NCBI GenBank assembly: GCA_965371665.1
Contig: CBDUZI010000002.1
Location: forward strand, 19,701 to 83,700
DNA from: JAUVAV01 sp965371665
Lineage (GTDB): Bacteria > Oederibacteriota > JAAXVQ01 > JAUVAV01
Reading direction: 5' to 3'
DNA length: 64,000 nt
Shown here: positions 9,632 through 17,387 of the stretch, one piece after another
Layout of the letters: every line of letters begins with the position of its first letter
How positions within the stretch are numbered: the first letter of the stretch is position 1
Notes under the pieces: generated by a model
Databases searched by the model: none
What the model was told of the DNA's origin: nothing
The model's input: the letters and a program-made list of their open reading frames with translations, nothing else
Program-made: the position numbers and the translations under genes

Positions 9632-10336
9632 TTAAACGCTCAGCGCGGAACGGGCCGCAGACAGCAAGGAGAGAAATAATTCACACCCATCCGTAGATCC
9701 CATTCCCTGCTCCATGCAGCGTTCCGGATGAGGCATCATGCCCAGGACATTACCGCGGGCATTGCAAATTCCGGCAATGTTTTCCAGCGAACCATTGGGA
9801 TTGGAATCCGGAGAAGTCTGACCCTGGGCAGTGCTATACCGGAAAACTATACGCTGCTCAGCTTTCAGCTGCGTCAGGGTCTGACGATCACAATAATAAT
9901 TTCCCTCGCCATGCGCGATGGGGATCCGTAATATTCGTCCCAGGGGTATGCGGCGTGTAAAAGGCGTGAGGTTGGAGTCCACCCGGAGATGGACATACTT
10001 GCAAATAAAAGTCAGGCCGCGATTCCGCCGCATGACGCCGGGGAGCAACCCAGCTTCCAGCAAAATCTGGAACCCGTTGCAAATGCCGATCACTGCTCCT
10101 CCGCGCTCCGCCTGCCGGCGCACCATGTCCATAACCGGAGAGAACCGGGCTATGGCCCCGGTCCGCAGATAATCACCGTAGGAAAATCCTCCGGGAAGAA
10201 TCAAGCAGTCTACCTTGGGAAACCTATCGGCAGCATACCAAATAAACTGAACCGGCTGCCGAAGAACTTTTTGGATAACGTGAAAGCAGTCATGGTCGCA
10301 ATTGCTGCCTGGAAAAACTACCACCCCAAATTTCAT
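9632..10336 (-). CDS. purQ: Phosphoribosylformylglycinamidine synthase, glutaminase subunit PurQ
   Basis: PurQ hydrolyses glutamine and passes ammonia to PurL. The 234-residue class I glutamine amidotransferase has GSNCDHDC at the N terminus, GGFSYGDYLRTGAIAR, the nucleophile Cys in GICNGFQIL, and the His/Glu pair in MMPHPERCME. It starts 29 bases after purS in the same orientation, as expected for a PurSQL complex. No anomalies were noticed. Confidence 0.97.
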   Translation of the reverse strand: MKFGVVVFPGSNCDHDCFHVIQKVLRQPVQFIWYAADRFPKVDCLILPGGFSYGDYLRTGAIARFSPVMDMVRRQAERGGAVIGICNGFQILLEAGLLPGVMRRNRGLTFICKYVHLRVDSNLTPFTRRIPLGRILRIPIAHGEGNYYCDRQTLTQLKAEQRIVFRYSTAQGQTSPDSNPNGSLENIAGICNARGNVLGMMPHPERCMEQGMGSTDGCELFLSLLSAARSALSV

Positions 10337-10365
10337 CCGGTCTCCTTCTCTTCCATATCTTGGTA

Positions 10366-10665
10366 TTATGCGCGACCGGATACTCGCCGGCTGCCCGGCT
10401 CCAGAGGAGCCTTGAAATGATAACGTTCAATCACCGGATTAGCCAGCAGCTTATCGCACATTTGTTTGACTTGTTTTTCCAATTGCGGACGTGTCAGCGA
10501 TCCCTGAAAAGTCAACTGGAAGTACTTGCCTAAACGGACATCATTTAAGCTCTCATATCCCATGGAATTTAAGGCCTGCTGTACAGTGGACCCCTGCGGA
10601 TCCAGCACGCTGGGTTTCAAAGTAATAAAAACTTCAACCATCCAATCCGGTTTTTTATCAGACAT
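10366..10665 (-). CDS. purS: Phosphoribosylformylglycinamidine synthase subunit PurS
   Basis: PurS is the small dimeric subunit that bridges PurL and PurQ in the FGAM synthase. The 99 residues include MVEVFITLKPSVLDPQGSTV and a DVRLGKYFQL segment typical of the family. The start at MSDKKPDW is 8 residues longer than the compact family start MVEVFI; GGGAGGAATTTC before the first ATG gives a good ribosome binding site. It lies between purB and purQ, with a repeat element separating it from purB. Confidence 0.95.
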   Translation of the reverse strand: MSDKKPDWMVEVFITLKPSVLDPQGSTVQQALNSMGYESLNDVRLGKYFQLTFQGSLTRPQLEKQVKQMCDKLLANPVIERYHFKAPLEPGSRRVSGRA

Positions 10666-10714
10666 GAAATTCCTCCCTTAATCGGCCCAAGACATGGTTA
10701 GTTTTTGTTTTGCT

Positions 10715-10869
10715 GGAAGTCTGTCGAACTTTAGTCATCCCCCCCCTTTTGTAAAGGGGGCAGGGGGGATTTAATCAATAAAACGCCCGCTTTCATATAC
10801 AAATCCCCCTCAATCCCCCTTTTCCAAAGGGGGAAGCAGGCAAAACCGACTAAATGCTCAAGCTCCTAG
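10715..10869. repeat. Composite inverted-repeat element touching the purB stop codon
   Basis: The left end GGAAGTCTGTCGAACTTTAG resembles type II ends (CTGTCGGACTTAAGTC); the right end read inward is CTAGGAGCTTGAGCATTTAG (type I). The interior has CCCCTTTTGTAAAGGGG and AATCCCCCT...CCAAAGGGGG palindromes and closely resembles the partial element at 63897. The right end overlaps the last codons of purB. Confidence 0.7.
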
Positions 10870-12162
10870 ACTAATCCCCAACCTGCGGTAAATCCCGTCA
10901 ATATGCCGGGTATGATATTTAAGGTCAAAACACTCCTTAATATCTTCCGCGGAAAATAAAACCTTCAGCTTAGCATCCTCACTTACCAGCTTTTTGAAAT
11001 CCGTACGCTGCTCCCAGGCCCGCATGGCCAATTCCTGGACCTTCCGATAAGCCTGATCGCGGGACATCCCCTTTTTTACCAGAGTTAGCAAGACCTGCTG
11101 GGAATGGACTAACCCGTAGGTCATATCCAGGTTACGTTTCATTTTTTCCGGGTAAACTACCAGGTTTTGGATCACTTGAACCGTCAGACTCAGCTGATAC
11201 TCCACCGTGGCCGTAGCGTCCGGTAGAATTATACGCTCTACCGAGGAATGGGAAATATCTCTTTCATGCCACAAGGCCATGTTTTCCAGGGCCGCAGCAG
11301 CATAGCCCCGTACCAGGCGCGCCAGGCCGCTAATTCTTTCGCAAAGTATCGGATTGCGTTTGTGAGGCATGGCCGATGAACCCTTTTGCCCCTTGGCAAA
11401 AAACTCTTCCACTTCACGGACCTCGGTCCGGTGGAGGTGGCGGATCTCAACCGAGATATTTTCCAGAGTGCCCGCTATCTGGGCTAAGGCGCAAAGAAAT
11501 TCCGCATGACGATCCCGGCTGACGATTTGCGTAGCCGGCACTTCCGGAATCAGCTTTAACCCCCGGCAAACCCGGGTCTCTATACGGGGGTCCTGATTGG
11601 CATAGGTCCCGACGGCGCCCGAAAGCTTGCCGACTTCCACGACGCTCCGCGCCCGGCTAAAGCGTTCCTGCTGACGGCGGAGTTCCATCAGGAAAACCGC
11701 CATTTTCAATCCCAGGGTAATAGGTTCAGCATGCACGCCGTGAGATCGTCCTGCCATAATGGTCTGGCGATGCCGTTTTGTCTGCCGCAGCAGGGCCTGA
11801 TCAAGTTTTTTAAGCTGGGCTTGAATCAGATCCGAGGCTTCCCGCAAGCGCAGGGATTGGGCCGTGTCTACTACATCGGTAGAAGTCAAACCGAAATGAA
11901 GATAACGTCCCTCCGGGCCGATGGATTCAGCCGTAGAAGAAACAAAGGCAATTATATCATGATTGGTTTCCCGCTCTATTTCAGCGGCCCGGCCGGGATT
12001 CACGCGGACCCGGCTCTTGATTTTCTGATAAGCTGATTTAGGTATAATCCCCAGGGCGGCTTGCGCTTCGGCTACCGCCACTTCGACTCGCAGCCAGGTT
12101 TCCAGCTTATGCTTTTCCGACCAGATATATTGCATGGGCTTAGATGTATAGCGTTCAATCAT
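10858..12162 (-). CDS. purB: Adenylosuccinate lyase
   Basis: PurB cleaves SAICAR to AICAR and adenylosuccinate to AMP, releasing fumarate. The 434-residue protein has the fumarase/aspartase superfamily signature SSAMPHKRNP with the mobile catalytic loop, TSTDVVDTAQSLRLREA, and the N-terminal MIERYTSKPMQYIWSEKHK typical of bacterial PurB. It is the first gene of the purine run. Its final residues SLGA and TGA stop are read from the type I end (CTAGGAGCTTGA) of the adjoining repeat element, so the native C terminus may have been altered by a few residues. Confidence 0.97.
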   Translation of the reverse strand: MIERYTSKPMQYIWSEKHKLETWLRVEVAVAEAQAALGIIPKSAYQKIKSRVRVNPGRAAEIERETNHDIIAFVSSTAESIGPEGRYLHFGLTSTDVVDTAQSLRLREASDLIQAQLKKLDQALLRQTKRHRQTIMAGRSHGVHAEPITLGLKMAVFLMELRRQQERFSRARSVVEVGKLSGAVGTYANQDPRIETRVCRGLKLIPEVPATQIVSRDRHAEFLCALAQIAGTLENISVEIRHLHRTEVREVEEFFAKGQKGSSAMPHKRNPILCERISGLARLVRGYAAAALENMALWHERDISHSSVERIILPDATATVEYQLSLTVQVIQNLVVYPEKMKRNLDMTYGLVHSQQVLLTLVKKGMSRDQAYRKVQELAMRAWEQRTDFKKLVSEDAKLKVLFSAEDIKECFDLKYHTRHIDGIYRRLGISLGA

Positions 12163-12191
12163 TATTCTATCAACTTCCTCTCAAATGAGCT

Positions 12192-12328
12192 GTCATTCCG
12201 GCGAAAGCCGGAATCCAGGAAATCATTGTAATATAAGCAGTATGCGTCCTGGATCCCGGCCTGTCCTGGATGGTTTTGTCCAGGGATCAAGTCCGGGATG
12301 ACAACCTTAAAAAGCTATTATGACACAG
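12192..12328. repeat. Palindromic intergenic repeat, type with CTATTATGACACAG end
   Basis: It begins GTCATTCCGGCGAAAGCCGG and ends near CTATTATGACACAG. The same start and end occur at 24112-24220, in the same orientation, with a slightly different centre. It lies upstream of purB and downstream of the ApbE-like gene. The interior contains the TCCTGGATGGTTTTGTCCAGGGA hairpin, also seen in the 6001 and 53756 elements. Confidence 0.7.
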
Positions 12329-12383
12329 ACTATTCCCAAAGAGAATTACCAGTCATTAATCTTTCCCTCTCAAAGCCGCCCTA

Positions 12384-13421
12384 CTATAACGAAAAACCCC
12401 CGCCCGGGTCAAGGTCTTTTCCTAGCTTCTTCCACCCCGGAGAGAGCCAAATTTTTCGCTCCCGATCCACGATGAGGCATTCACTACCGGGAATGGATAA
12501 TACCAGGCTAAGGGCTTCTTCCGGCGGGAAATGCATAAGGACCGAGGCGGGTAAATCAATCTTGGTATCTTCCGGGAGCAATATGACAGCCGACATGCTG
12601 TAATTTTGCGGACCGCCGGTCCGGGAATCCAAAATCGGATGGTACCGCCGGCCTTGCTTGATAAAATACCGCTGATAATCGCCGGCCTGCAAAATCTTCC
12701 CCTTCATCCAGGGAATCTTCCCCAGAAAACCTTTAGAATCGCGAGGATTCTGTATAGAAACCTGCCAGTACCCGCCTTCCGGCTTAAAACCGATTACCGC
12801 AACATTCCCTCCAATATCAACCCGGGCGGCTTGGATCTGGAATGTTTTTAAAAGCGCCCGCACCCGGTTTAAAGCATGGCTTATAAGCAGGTCATCCAGG
12901 TCGATTTGGACTCCTGACCGCTTAAACACTACTTTTTTCGCCTTTTGGTCAAGTGCTATGTATTTATAATTAACCACGGATTTGATCTGATCCAGGCGCA
13001 GGAAATTGGGAACCCGGTAATCGCCTTGTCCGAAACCATATTGCCATTTAAAAGCGGCAATAGTAATATCATAAGCACCACGGGTTTTTTCCGATATCCT
13101 TTCTGACCATTGCAGTACCTCTATTGCCTCTTCGCTTACGGCTATTGGTTTTATAGCCGCGAACTGGTTGAGCTGATTTATTACGCTTCCCTGCCGGTAG
13201 GCGGAAAAAACATTCTCGATCCGGTCTATTTCCGCAACTCCCGCCTGGATGGCCTTGGCACAGATCGTAACGTTCCGGGCCCAAACGGTCAGGCTTACGG
13301 TTGCTTCAAGTTTTTTCACTGTATGGGTAAGTTTTACCGGCTCAGCCGCTGGCGTCACAGCGCCCTGGGCAAATACCGGGCACCAAGCCCCTAATAATAA
13401 AATCAGTATGAGTCTTTTCAT
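12384..13421 (-). CDS. Exported ApbE-like protein (FAD:protein FMN transferase family), possibly inactive
   Basis: A 345-residue protein with a signal peptide (MKRLILILLLGAWCPVFAQG). ApbE enzymes covalently attach FMN to periplasmic flavoproteins such as NqrC/RnfG. Family features seen are FSAYRQGSVINQLN, GAYDITIAAFKWQYGFG, RVDIGGNVAVIG and RRYHPILDSRTGGP with the metal-site histidine. However, the usual IDLGGIAKG segment is IDLDDLLISHA here, losing the glycines and lysine, and the DALST metal motif has become DLPAS. The substrate-binding core is therefore altered. It may be a non-catalytic or re-purposed paralog. No target flavoprotein is encoded nearby. Confidence 0.75.
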   Translation of the reverse strand: MKRLILILLLGAWCPVFAQGAVTPAAEPVKLTHTVKKLEATVSLTVWARNVTICAKAIQAGVAEIDRIENVFSAYRQGSVINQLNQFAAIKPIAVSEEAIEVLQWSERISEKTRGAYDITIAAFKWQYGFGQGDYRVPNFLRLDQIKSVVNYKYIALDQKAKKVVFKRSGVQIDLDDLLISHALNRVRALLKTFQIQAARVDIGGNVAVIGFKPEGGYWQVSIQNPRDSKGFLGKIPWMKGKILQAGDYQRYFIKQGRRYHPILDSRTGGPQNYSMSAVILLPEDTKIDLPASVLMHFPPEEALSLVLSIPGSECLIVDRERKIWLSPGWKKLGKDLDPGGGFSL

Positions 13422-13465
13422 GCTTTATAAAATCTCCCTGTTGTGAATCTCAGATTAACTGGTTT

Positions 13466-13600
13466 CTGTTGCGGAAATGCGGTTTTAGTCTTTTGTCATT
13501 CCGAGGGAGCGCAGCGACCAAGGAATCTCCTTGAGAACTAGGGGTGTTAGTGATTCCTCGCTAACGCTTGGAATGACAAAGTGTGGTCTTTCCGCAACAG
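13466..13600. repeat. TIR-bounded intergenic element with CTGTTGCGGAAA ends
   Basis: CTGTTGCGGAAA at 13466-13477 and TTTCCGCAACAG at 13589-13600 are perfect 12-base inverted repeats. They enclose a GTCATTCCGAGGGAGCGCAG...GGAATGACAA palindrome. The element fills most of the 300-base gap between mcrC and the ApbE-like gene. Confidence 0.75.
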
Positions 13601-13614
13601 ATACTATATAACAT

Positions 13615-13637
13615 AAAAAACCGTGGATAACATCCAC
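13615..13637 (-). terminator. Rho-independent terminator after mcrC
   Basis: On the minus strand GTGGAT-GTT-ATCCAC forms a perfect 6-base stem followed by GG and six T. It lies about 85 bases beyond the mcrC stop and should end the mcrBC transcript. Confidence 0.75.
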
Positions 13638-13721
13638 AAATTTAAACTCTTTGACAGACGGGCAGTGGTATCGTTGCAGTTTTCATTAATTAGAGAATTT
13701 TAGTCAATTTATTGTGGGAAC

Positions 13722-14918
13722 CTACAGAGGTACTCCATCGGTCCTGGGGGAAGGTACTGTGAAAATCTCAGCCAAGCAACTGCCCGCACTGGATTCATCG
13801 GAAAGCCTCACGACTTTAATTAATTGCCTCCGAATCTCACTGGCTGTAGCCCCGAGATCAACGGTCGCAAACCGTATTTCATGCCCTTGAATCACCACAG
13901 ACTCATCCATCATCGCGTGTATCGATGGGTGCAAAAGAAGTCCCGCTGCATGAGCCGCAAGCGGATCGCCTTTACCTTCCTGAGATCGCAAGTAGGCATA
14001 TATTTGATAAACATACCCGCTGCGTAATGATTCTTCTCTGTACCATCCCCGCGTAACGATCGAAGTAAACTTAGTGTCAATGACAATTCGCCGACCAGTA
14101 CGCTGATGGTCAAGAACAACATCGGTACGCATTGACGGCAAAATTTTATCGATCCCAGATGTCTTATGTTCTATCAGCCAGCCGATCGCCTTCCCTGCAT
14201 CGATACACCATCCAAAGTCCGATAGAACAACATCGTAAAAACCAGCAACAGCTTTTTCGTAAAGGCGTCTAACCCATGTAATTTCTCTGTCTGGCAGAGC
14301 AAGAAGTTTGGTGCCGGTTGTTTCTGTTGGAAGTGCCAAGTCAAAAGCAAGCTGCGCCGCTGCCACCATTTGTTGGTCATCGGCATCATGACGCCCAAAA
14401 CGGTCAGCAGACACTTCAGCGCGGATGGGTTTTTCTCCTGTGACGCCCATCTGCTTTAAGCTACCGGCAAGAGCTCGGCATCGGTGTGCAAGGTCTAAAC
14501 GTCCAACTATTTTGGCGATAACATCAAGCGCTGCTCGAACGAAGCGATTGCGTGATGTATTAACTGTGAGATCTTCAAATTGGCAAGCGACCATCCCTCG
14601 CGCAAGAAGCTGATGACGCTCTGTTTTTAGAAAATCTATACGGCCACGGACCCGGCTAAGCACATTCCTTTTAGATTGGTATCCGAAACTCAAGTTGCGC
14701 TTCAGACGACGTTCGACTAATTGCACAAGAATCTCTGCTACTAAATCTGGAATGTCGTCGGGATTTTCCTCTACAGCGATTTTTTTTCGCCCAAGTTGTC
14801 GAAAGAGATCCGAAGCATAGAGCATCAAAAGCCATAGGTTGCGAACAGGTATCCGGCCGACATGACCACTCTCTAGAGGTGTTTCCAAGCTTATCGCGGA
14901 TGCCTCTATAGTAGTCAC
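13722..14918 (-). CDS. mcrC: McrC-like subunit of a McrBC modification-dependent restriction system
   Basis: McrC supplies the nuclease and stimulates the GTPase of McrB. The 398-residue protein has GHVGRIPVRNLWLLMLYASD at the N terminus, a conserved RVRGRID segment, and a PD-(D/E)xK core with MRTDVV followed by IVIDTKF near residues 263-285. It starts 2 bases after the mcrB stop, so the pair is an operon. Both active-site acids and the lysine are present, so it appears intact. It belongs to the defence stretch at 13.7-22.5 kb. Confidence 0.9.
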   Translation of the reverse strand: MTTIEASAISLETPLESGHVGRIPVRNLWLLMLYASDLFRQLGRKKIAVEENPDDIPDLVAEILVQLVERRLKRNLSFGYQSKRNVLSRVRGRIDFLKTERHQLLARGMVACQFEDLTVNTSRNRFVRAALDVIAKIVGRLDLAHRCRALAGSLKQMGVTGEKPIRAEVSADRFGRHDADDQQMVAAAQLAFDLALPTETTGTKLLALPDREITWVRRLYEKAVAGFYDVVLSDFGWCIDAGKAIGWLIEHKTSGIDKILPSMRTDVVLDHQRTGRRIVIDTKFTSIVTRGWYREESLRSGYVYQIYAYLRSQEGKGDPLAAHAAGLLLHPSIHAMMDESVVIQGHEIRFATVDLGATASEIRRQLIKVVRLSDESSAGSCLAEIFTVPSPRTDGVPL

Positions 14919-14920
14919 TA

Positions 14921-17353
14921 TCAGAATCCTTCTGTTAACCGTTGTTGCGCTTTCTGAGCCTTGTCGCGAGCATCAAACCAATATTCATCGAGAAGTGGAC
15001 CAATTTCAGTTTCAACAACTTGCCTAAACCATTCCCGCGCATCACTGATAGGTATCCTGAAAGGTGGTGTCACATAGCTGTGACCAATACGAAACTGACT
15101 GCCAAGACTCGTATCTGCGGCGATCTCTTCGTTTAGCGACAGAATTCGCTTTTCAATTTCCGAAAGAATCTCCGAATCGATGCCACATTGCACATGGACC
15201 CAGTCATACCATATCTTTCCGAGTTTGGGCTCCAAGTTAACGAAAGCGAAGCGCCGCCTTAATGCCAGGTCAACAAGAGCAAGAGAACGGTCTGCGATGT
15301 TCATCGTGCCGATGACATACAAATTGTCGGGGATAAAAACCCTCTCCCCTTCTGTTTGTCGATAGCAGAGCTCCAGCGCCTCCGCAGGTGTTCTTTTGTC
15401 TGCCTCGAGCAGCGTCAACATCTCACCGAATATCTGAGCGGGATTTCCTCGGTTAATCTCCTCAATAACAATGACGTGCCTAATCGTTGGTTCTTTGGAT
15501 GCAGCCTTTACCATTTCCATAAATGAACCATCGACCAGAGATAATTTCCCGTCTCCGGAAGGCCTCCACCCGCGCACAAAATCCTCATACGACAAATTTG
15601 GGTGAAACTGCACAGCACGCACCTTGCTGTCGTTTCGCTCCCCCATCAGGGCAAAAGCTAAGCGTTTTGAAAGCCAGGTTTTACCGGTGCCCGGTGGTCC
15701 CTGGAGTATCAGGTTCTTTTTCGTCCTGAGACGTTCAAGAAGTCTTTCTAATTGTGAACGCTCTATAAAGCAGCCATCTTTCAAGATATCCTCTATTGAA
15801 TAAGGTTCGATAGGAACTGAAATAATTTCTTCTGTTTCAAGATCATCATTTAAATTCTGGTCGGAGAATTCAAATTCCAGCCACTTGTACTTTCCCCTGG
15901 CGAGAAATCCAATTTTTCCCTCGTCGCGCAGAACTTGAATCTGCTTATTAACTGAATATTCTATAGTATTGTTACTTGGGAATTCGTTTTTTAATTTCTG
16001 GAGATACTCTTCCTGAAACTCTTTTCCAGAAAATTCTGCTGACTGCTTTTTACGGCAGAGTTCGCGAATAAATGAATAAACCAGATTTCTCCAATTGCTG
16101 TTCTGTATCCTTTCTATATCCTCCGTATCTTGAAAACGCCATGCTTCCAGTGATAGCTCTGGGAAGGAATGAACCGGATAAGCCTCTTCCTGGAAACGCG
16201 CTTCTATTGTGTTAGTAACAGTGAGATAGTCATTTGCATTGCAACGGCTTTTGGGTCCATTAAGACCAATTTTAATTCCCAATTTTTTGTTGATATAGTG
16301 TTGGGACTGACCATCAAGTGTTAGGTAATTCCAAGGACGAATCCAATAGAGTCCCATCGTGAGATTCCAGCCAACCCCCCACCTTCCTGTCGCGTTGTCA
16401 TAGGCTTTTATAAATGCTGACCGGACGTTGGGATCTTCTGATTCAGCAGATTGTATCGCTTCCGCAAATATCTCCCAAAGCGCATCTATGTCGCCTGGCT
16501 GACGCTTATTCTCAAAGCCGAAAAACCAGGACCGCTGGTTGTTAAGAATAGGTATCCCTTCAAAGGACTCCGGCACCGGTTCATCTACACCCAGTAATTT
16601 CGCTAACTCTGCGGCAATTGTTTTCCGGTTGGCATCTGTAATGCCACGGGTGAAGATTCCCATTGTAGTAAATGGGCAGATGTCCTTCAATGGACCGGTT
16701 GAGCCGTCCGCAAATTGGTCCTGCAAATTCGAAAGCCCATCCACCCGTGCGGCTATGGCATGGATTCCAGCAACCAACTCGCCTCTCTTTTCACGGAAAC
16801 CAACCAGTTTATCCGCAACGGCCTCATAGAAACGTGTCCAATTGAATTGTCGCTTGTCAACTGCCCCATTACCGAATCGTCCCCTCCAATATGGCGCATT
16901 TCTAAACCGGTTCATATCCTGGGGTTTATCCTCAAAAGTAAAACTGATCAATGCGTCAGTCGTCCAATCCCCAGGCAAAACCCTCCAGATGGTACTCCTG
17001 GACGTATAGAAATACCATTCGCGTGGTGTTTCAAGTCCGGTCCAATCAACCAGTACTTTGTGGCCATCGCCAGGATTTCCGGTTACCTTTCCAATGGCCT
17101 TAAGTGCCATAACGGAAACTGTTTGCCCTCGGTTATCAAACGGCAAATCATGCTTGCGTGTATAGGAAGACTTGATTGCTATACGGTCACCTGGTTGGAT
17201 CGACCTCACAGCATCGAGATATCTGTCCTGATACCCATTTTCCCAGATTCCTTCCGCAAGAAATCTGGGCATTTGGTCATCAGTCCCACCGTAAGCGGCT
17301 CCAACAAACCAACACACTCGAGCACCAGCTCCTTCTGGTTTTGCATTCATCAT
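14921..17353 (-). CDS. mcrB: McrB-like GTPase with EVE-like reader domain
   Basis: An 810-residue AAA+ motor of a McrBC-type system that would move along DNA and drive cleavage by McrC. Residues about 12-145 look like an EVE/PUA-type modified-base reader (VCWFVGAAYGG, GDRIAIKSSYT). Residues about 440-495 resemble the winged-helix domain found in some restriction enzymes. The motor has Walker A GPPGTGKT (552-559), Walker B VIVIEE (627-632) and MNIADRS (684-690), the McrB guanine-recognition region. GGGAGG precedes the tandem ATG pair at 17353/17350; the second ATG has the better spacing. Which modified base it reads cannot be told. Confidence 0.9.
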   Translation of the reverse strand: MMNAKPEGAGARVCWFVGAAYGGTDDQMPRFLAEGIWENGYQDRYLDAVRSIQPGDRIAIKSSYTRKHDLPFDNRGQTVSVMALKAIGKVTGNPGDGHKVLVDWTGLETPREWYFYTSRSTIWRVLPGDWTTDALISFTFEDKPQDMNRFRNAPYWRGRFGNGAVDKRQFNWTRFYEAVADKLVGFREKRGELVAGIHAIAARVDGLSNLQDQFADGSTGPLKDICPFTTMGIFTRGITDANRKTIAAELAKLLGVDEPVPESFEGIPILNNQRSWFFGFENKRQPGDIDALWEIFAEAIQSAESEDPNVRSAFIKAYDNATGRWGVGWNLTMGLYWIRPWNYLTLDGQSQHYINKKLGIKIGLNGPKSRCNANDYLTVTNTIEARFQEEAYPVHSFPELSLEAWRFQDTEDIERIQNSNWRNLVYSFIRELCRKKQSAEFSGKEFQEEYLQKLKNEFPSNNTIEYSVNKQIQVLRDEGKIGFLARGKYKWLEFEFSDQNLNDDLETEEIISVPIEPYSIEDILKDGCFIERSQLERLLERLRTKKNLILQGPPGTGKTWLSKRLAFALMGERNDSKVRAVQFHPNLSYEDFVRGWRPSGDGKLSLVDGSFMEMVKAASKEPTIRHVIVIEEINRGNPAQIFGEMLTLLEADKRTPAEALELCYRQTEGERVFIPDNLYVIGTMNIADRSLALVDLALRRRFAFVNLEPKLGKIWYDWVHVQCGIDSEILSEIEKRILSLNEEIAADTSLGSQFRIGHSYVTPPFRIPISDAREWFRQVVETEIGPLLDEYWFDARDKAQKAQQRLTEGF

Positions 17354-17387
17354 TCATCCTCCCGGCGTTTTTTGAGACCTGACCTAT

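Noticed and set aside
5101..13600. CRISPR array
   Set aside because: Repeats are dispersed, palindromic, of variable length and not regularly spaced; no cas genes are present.
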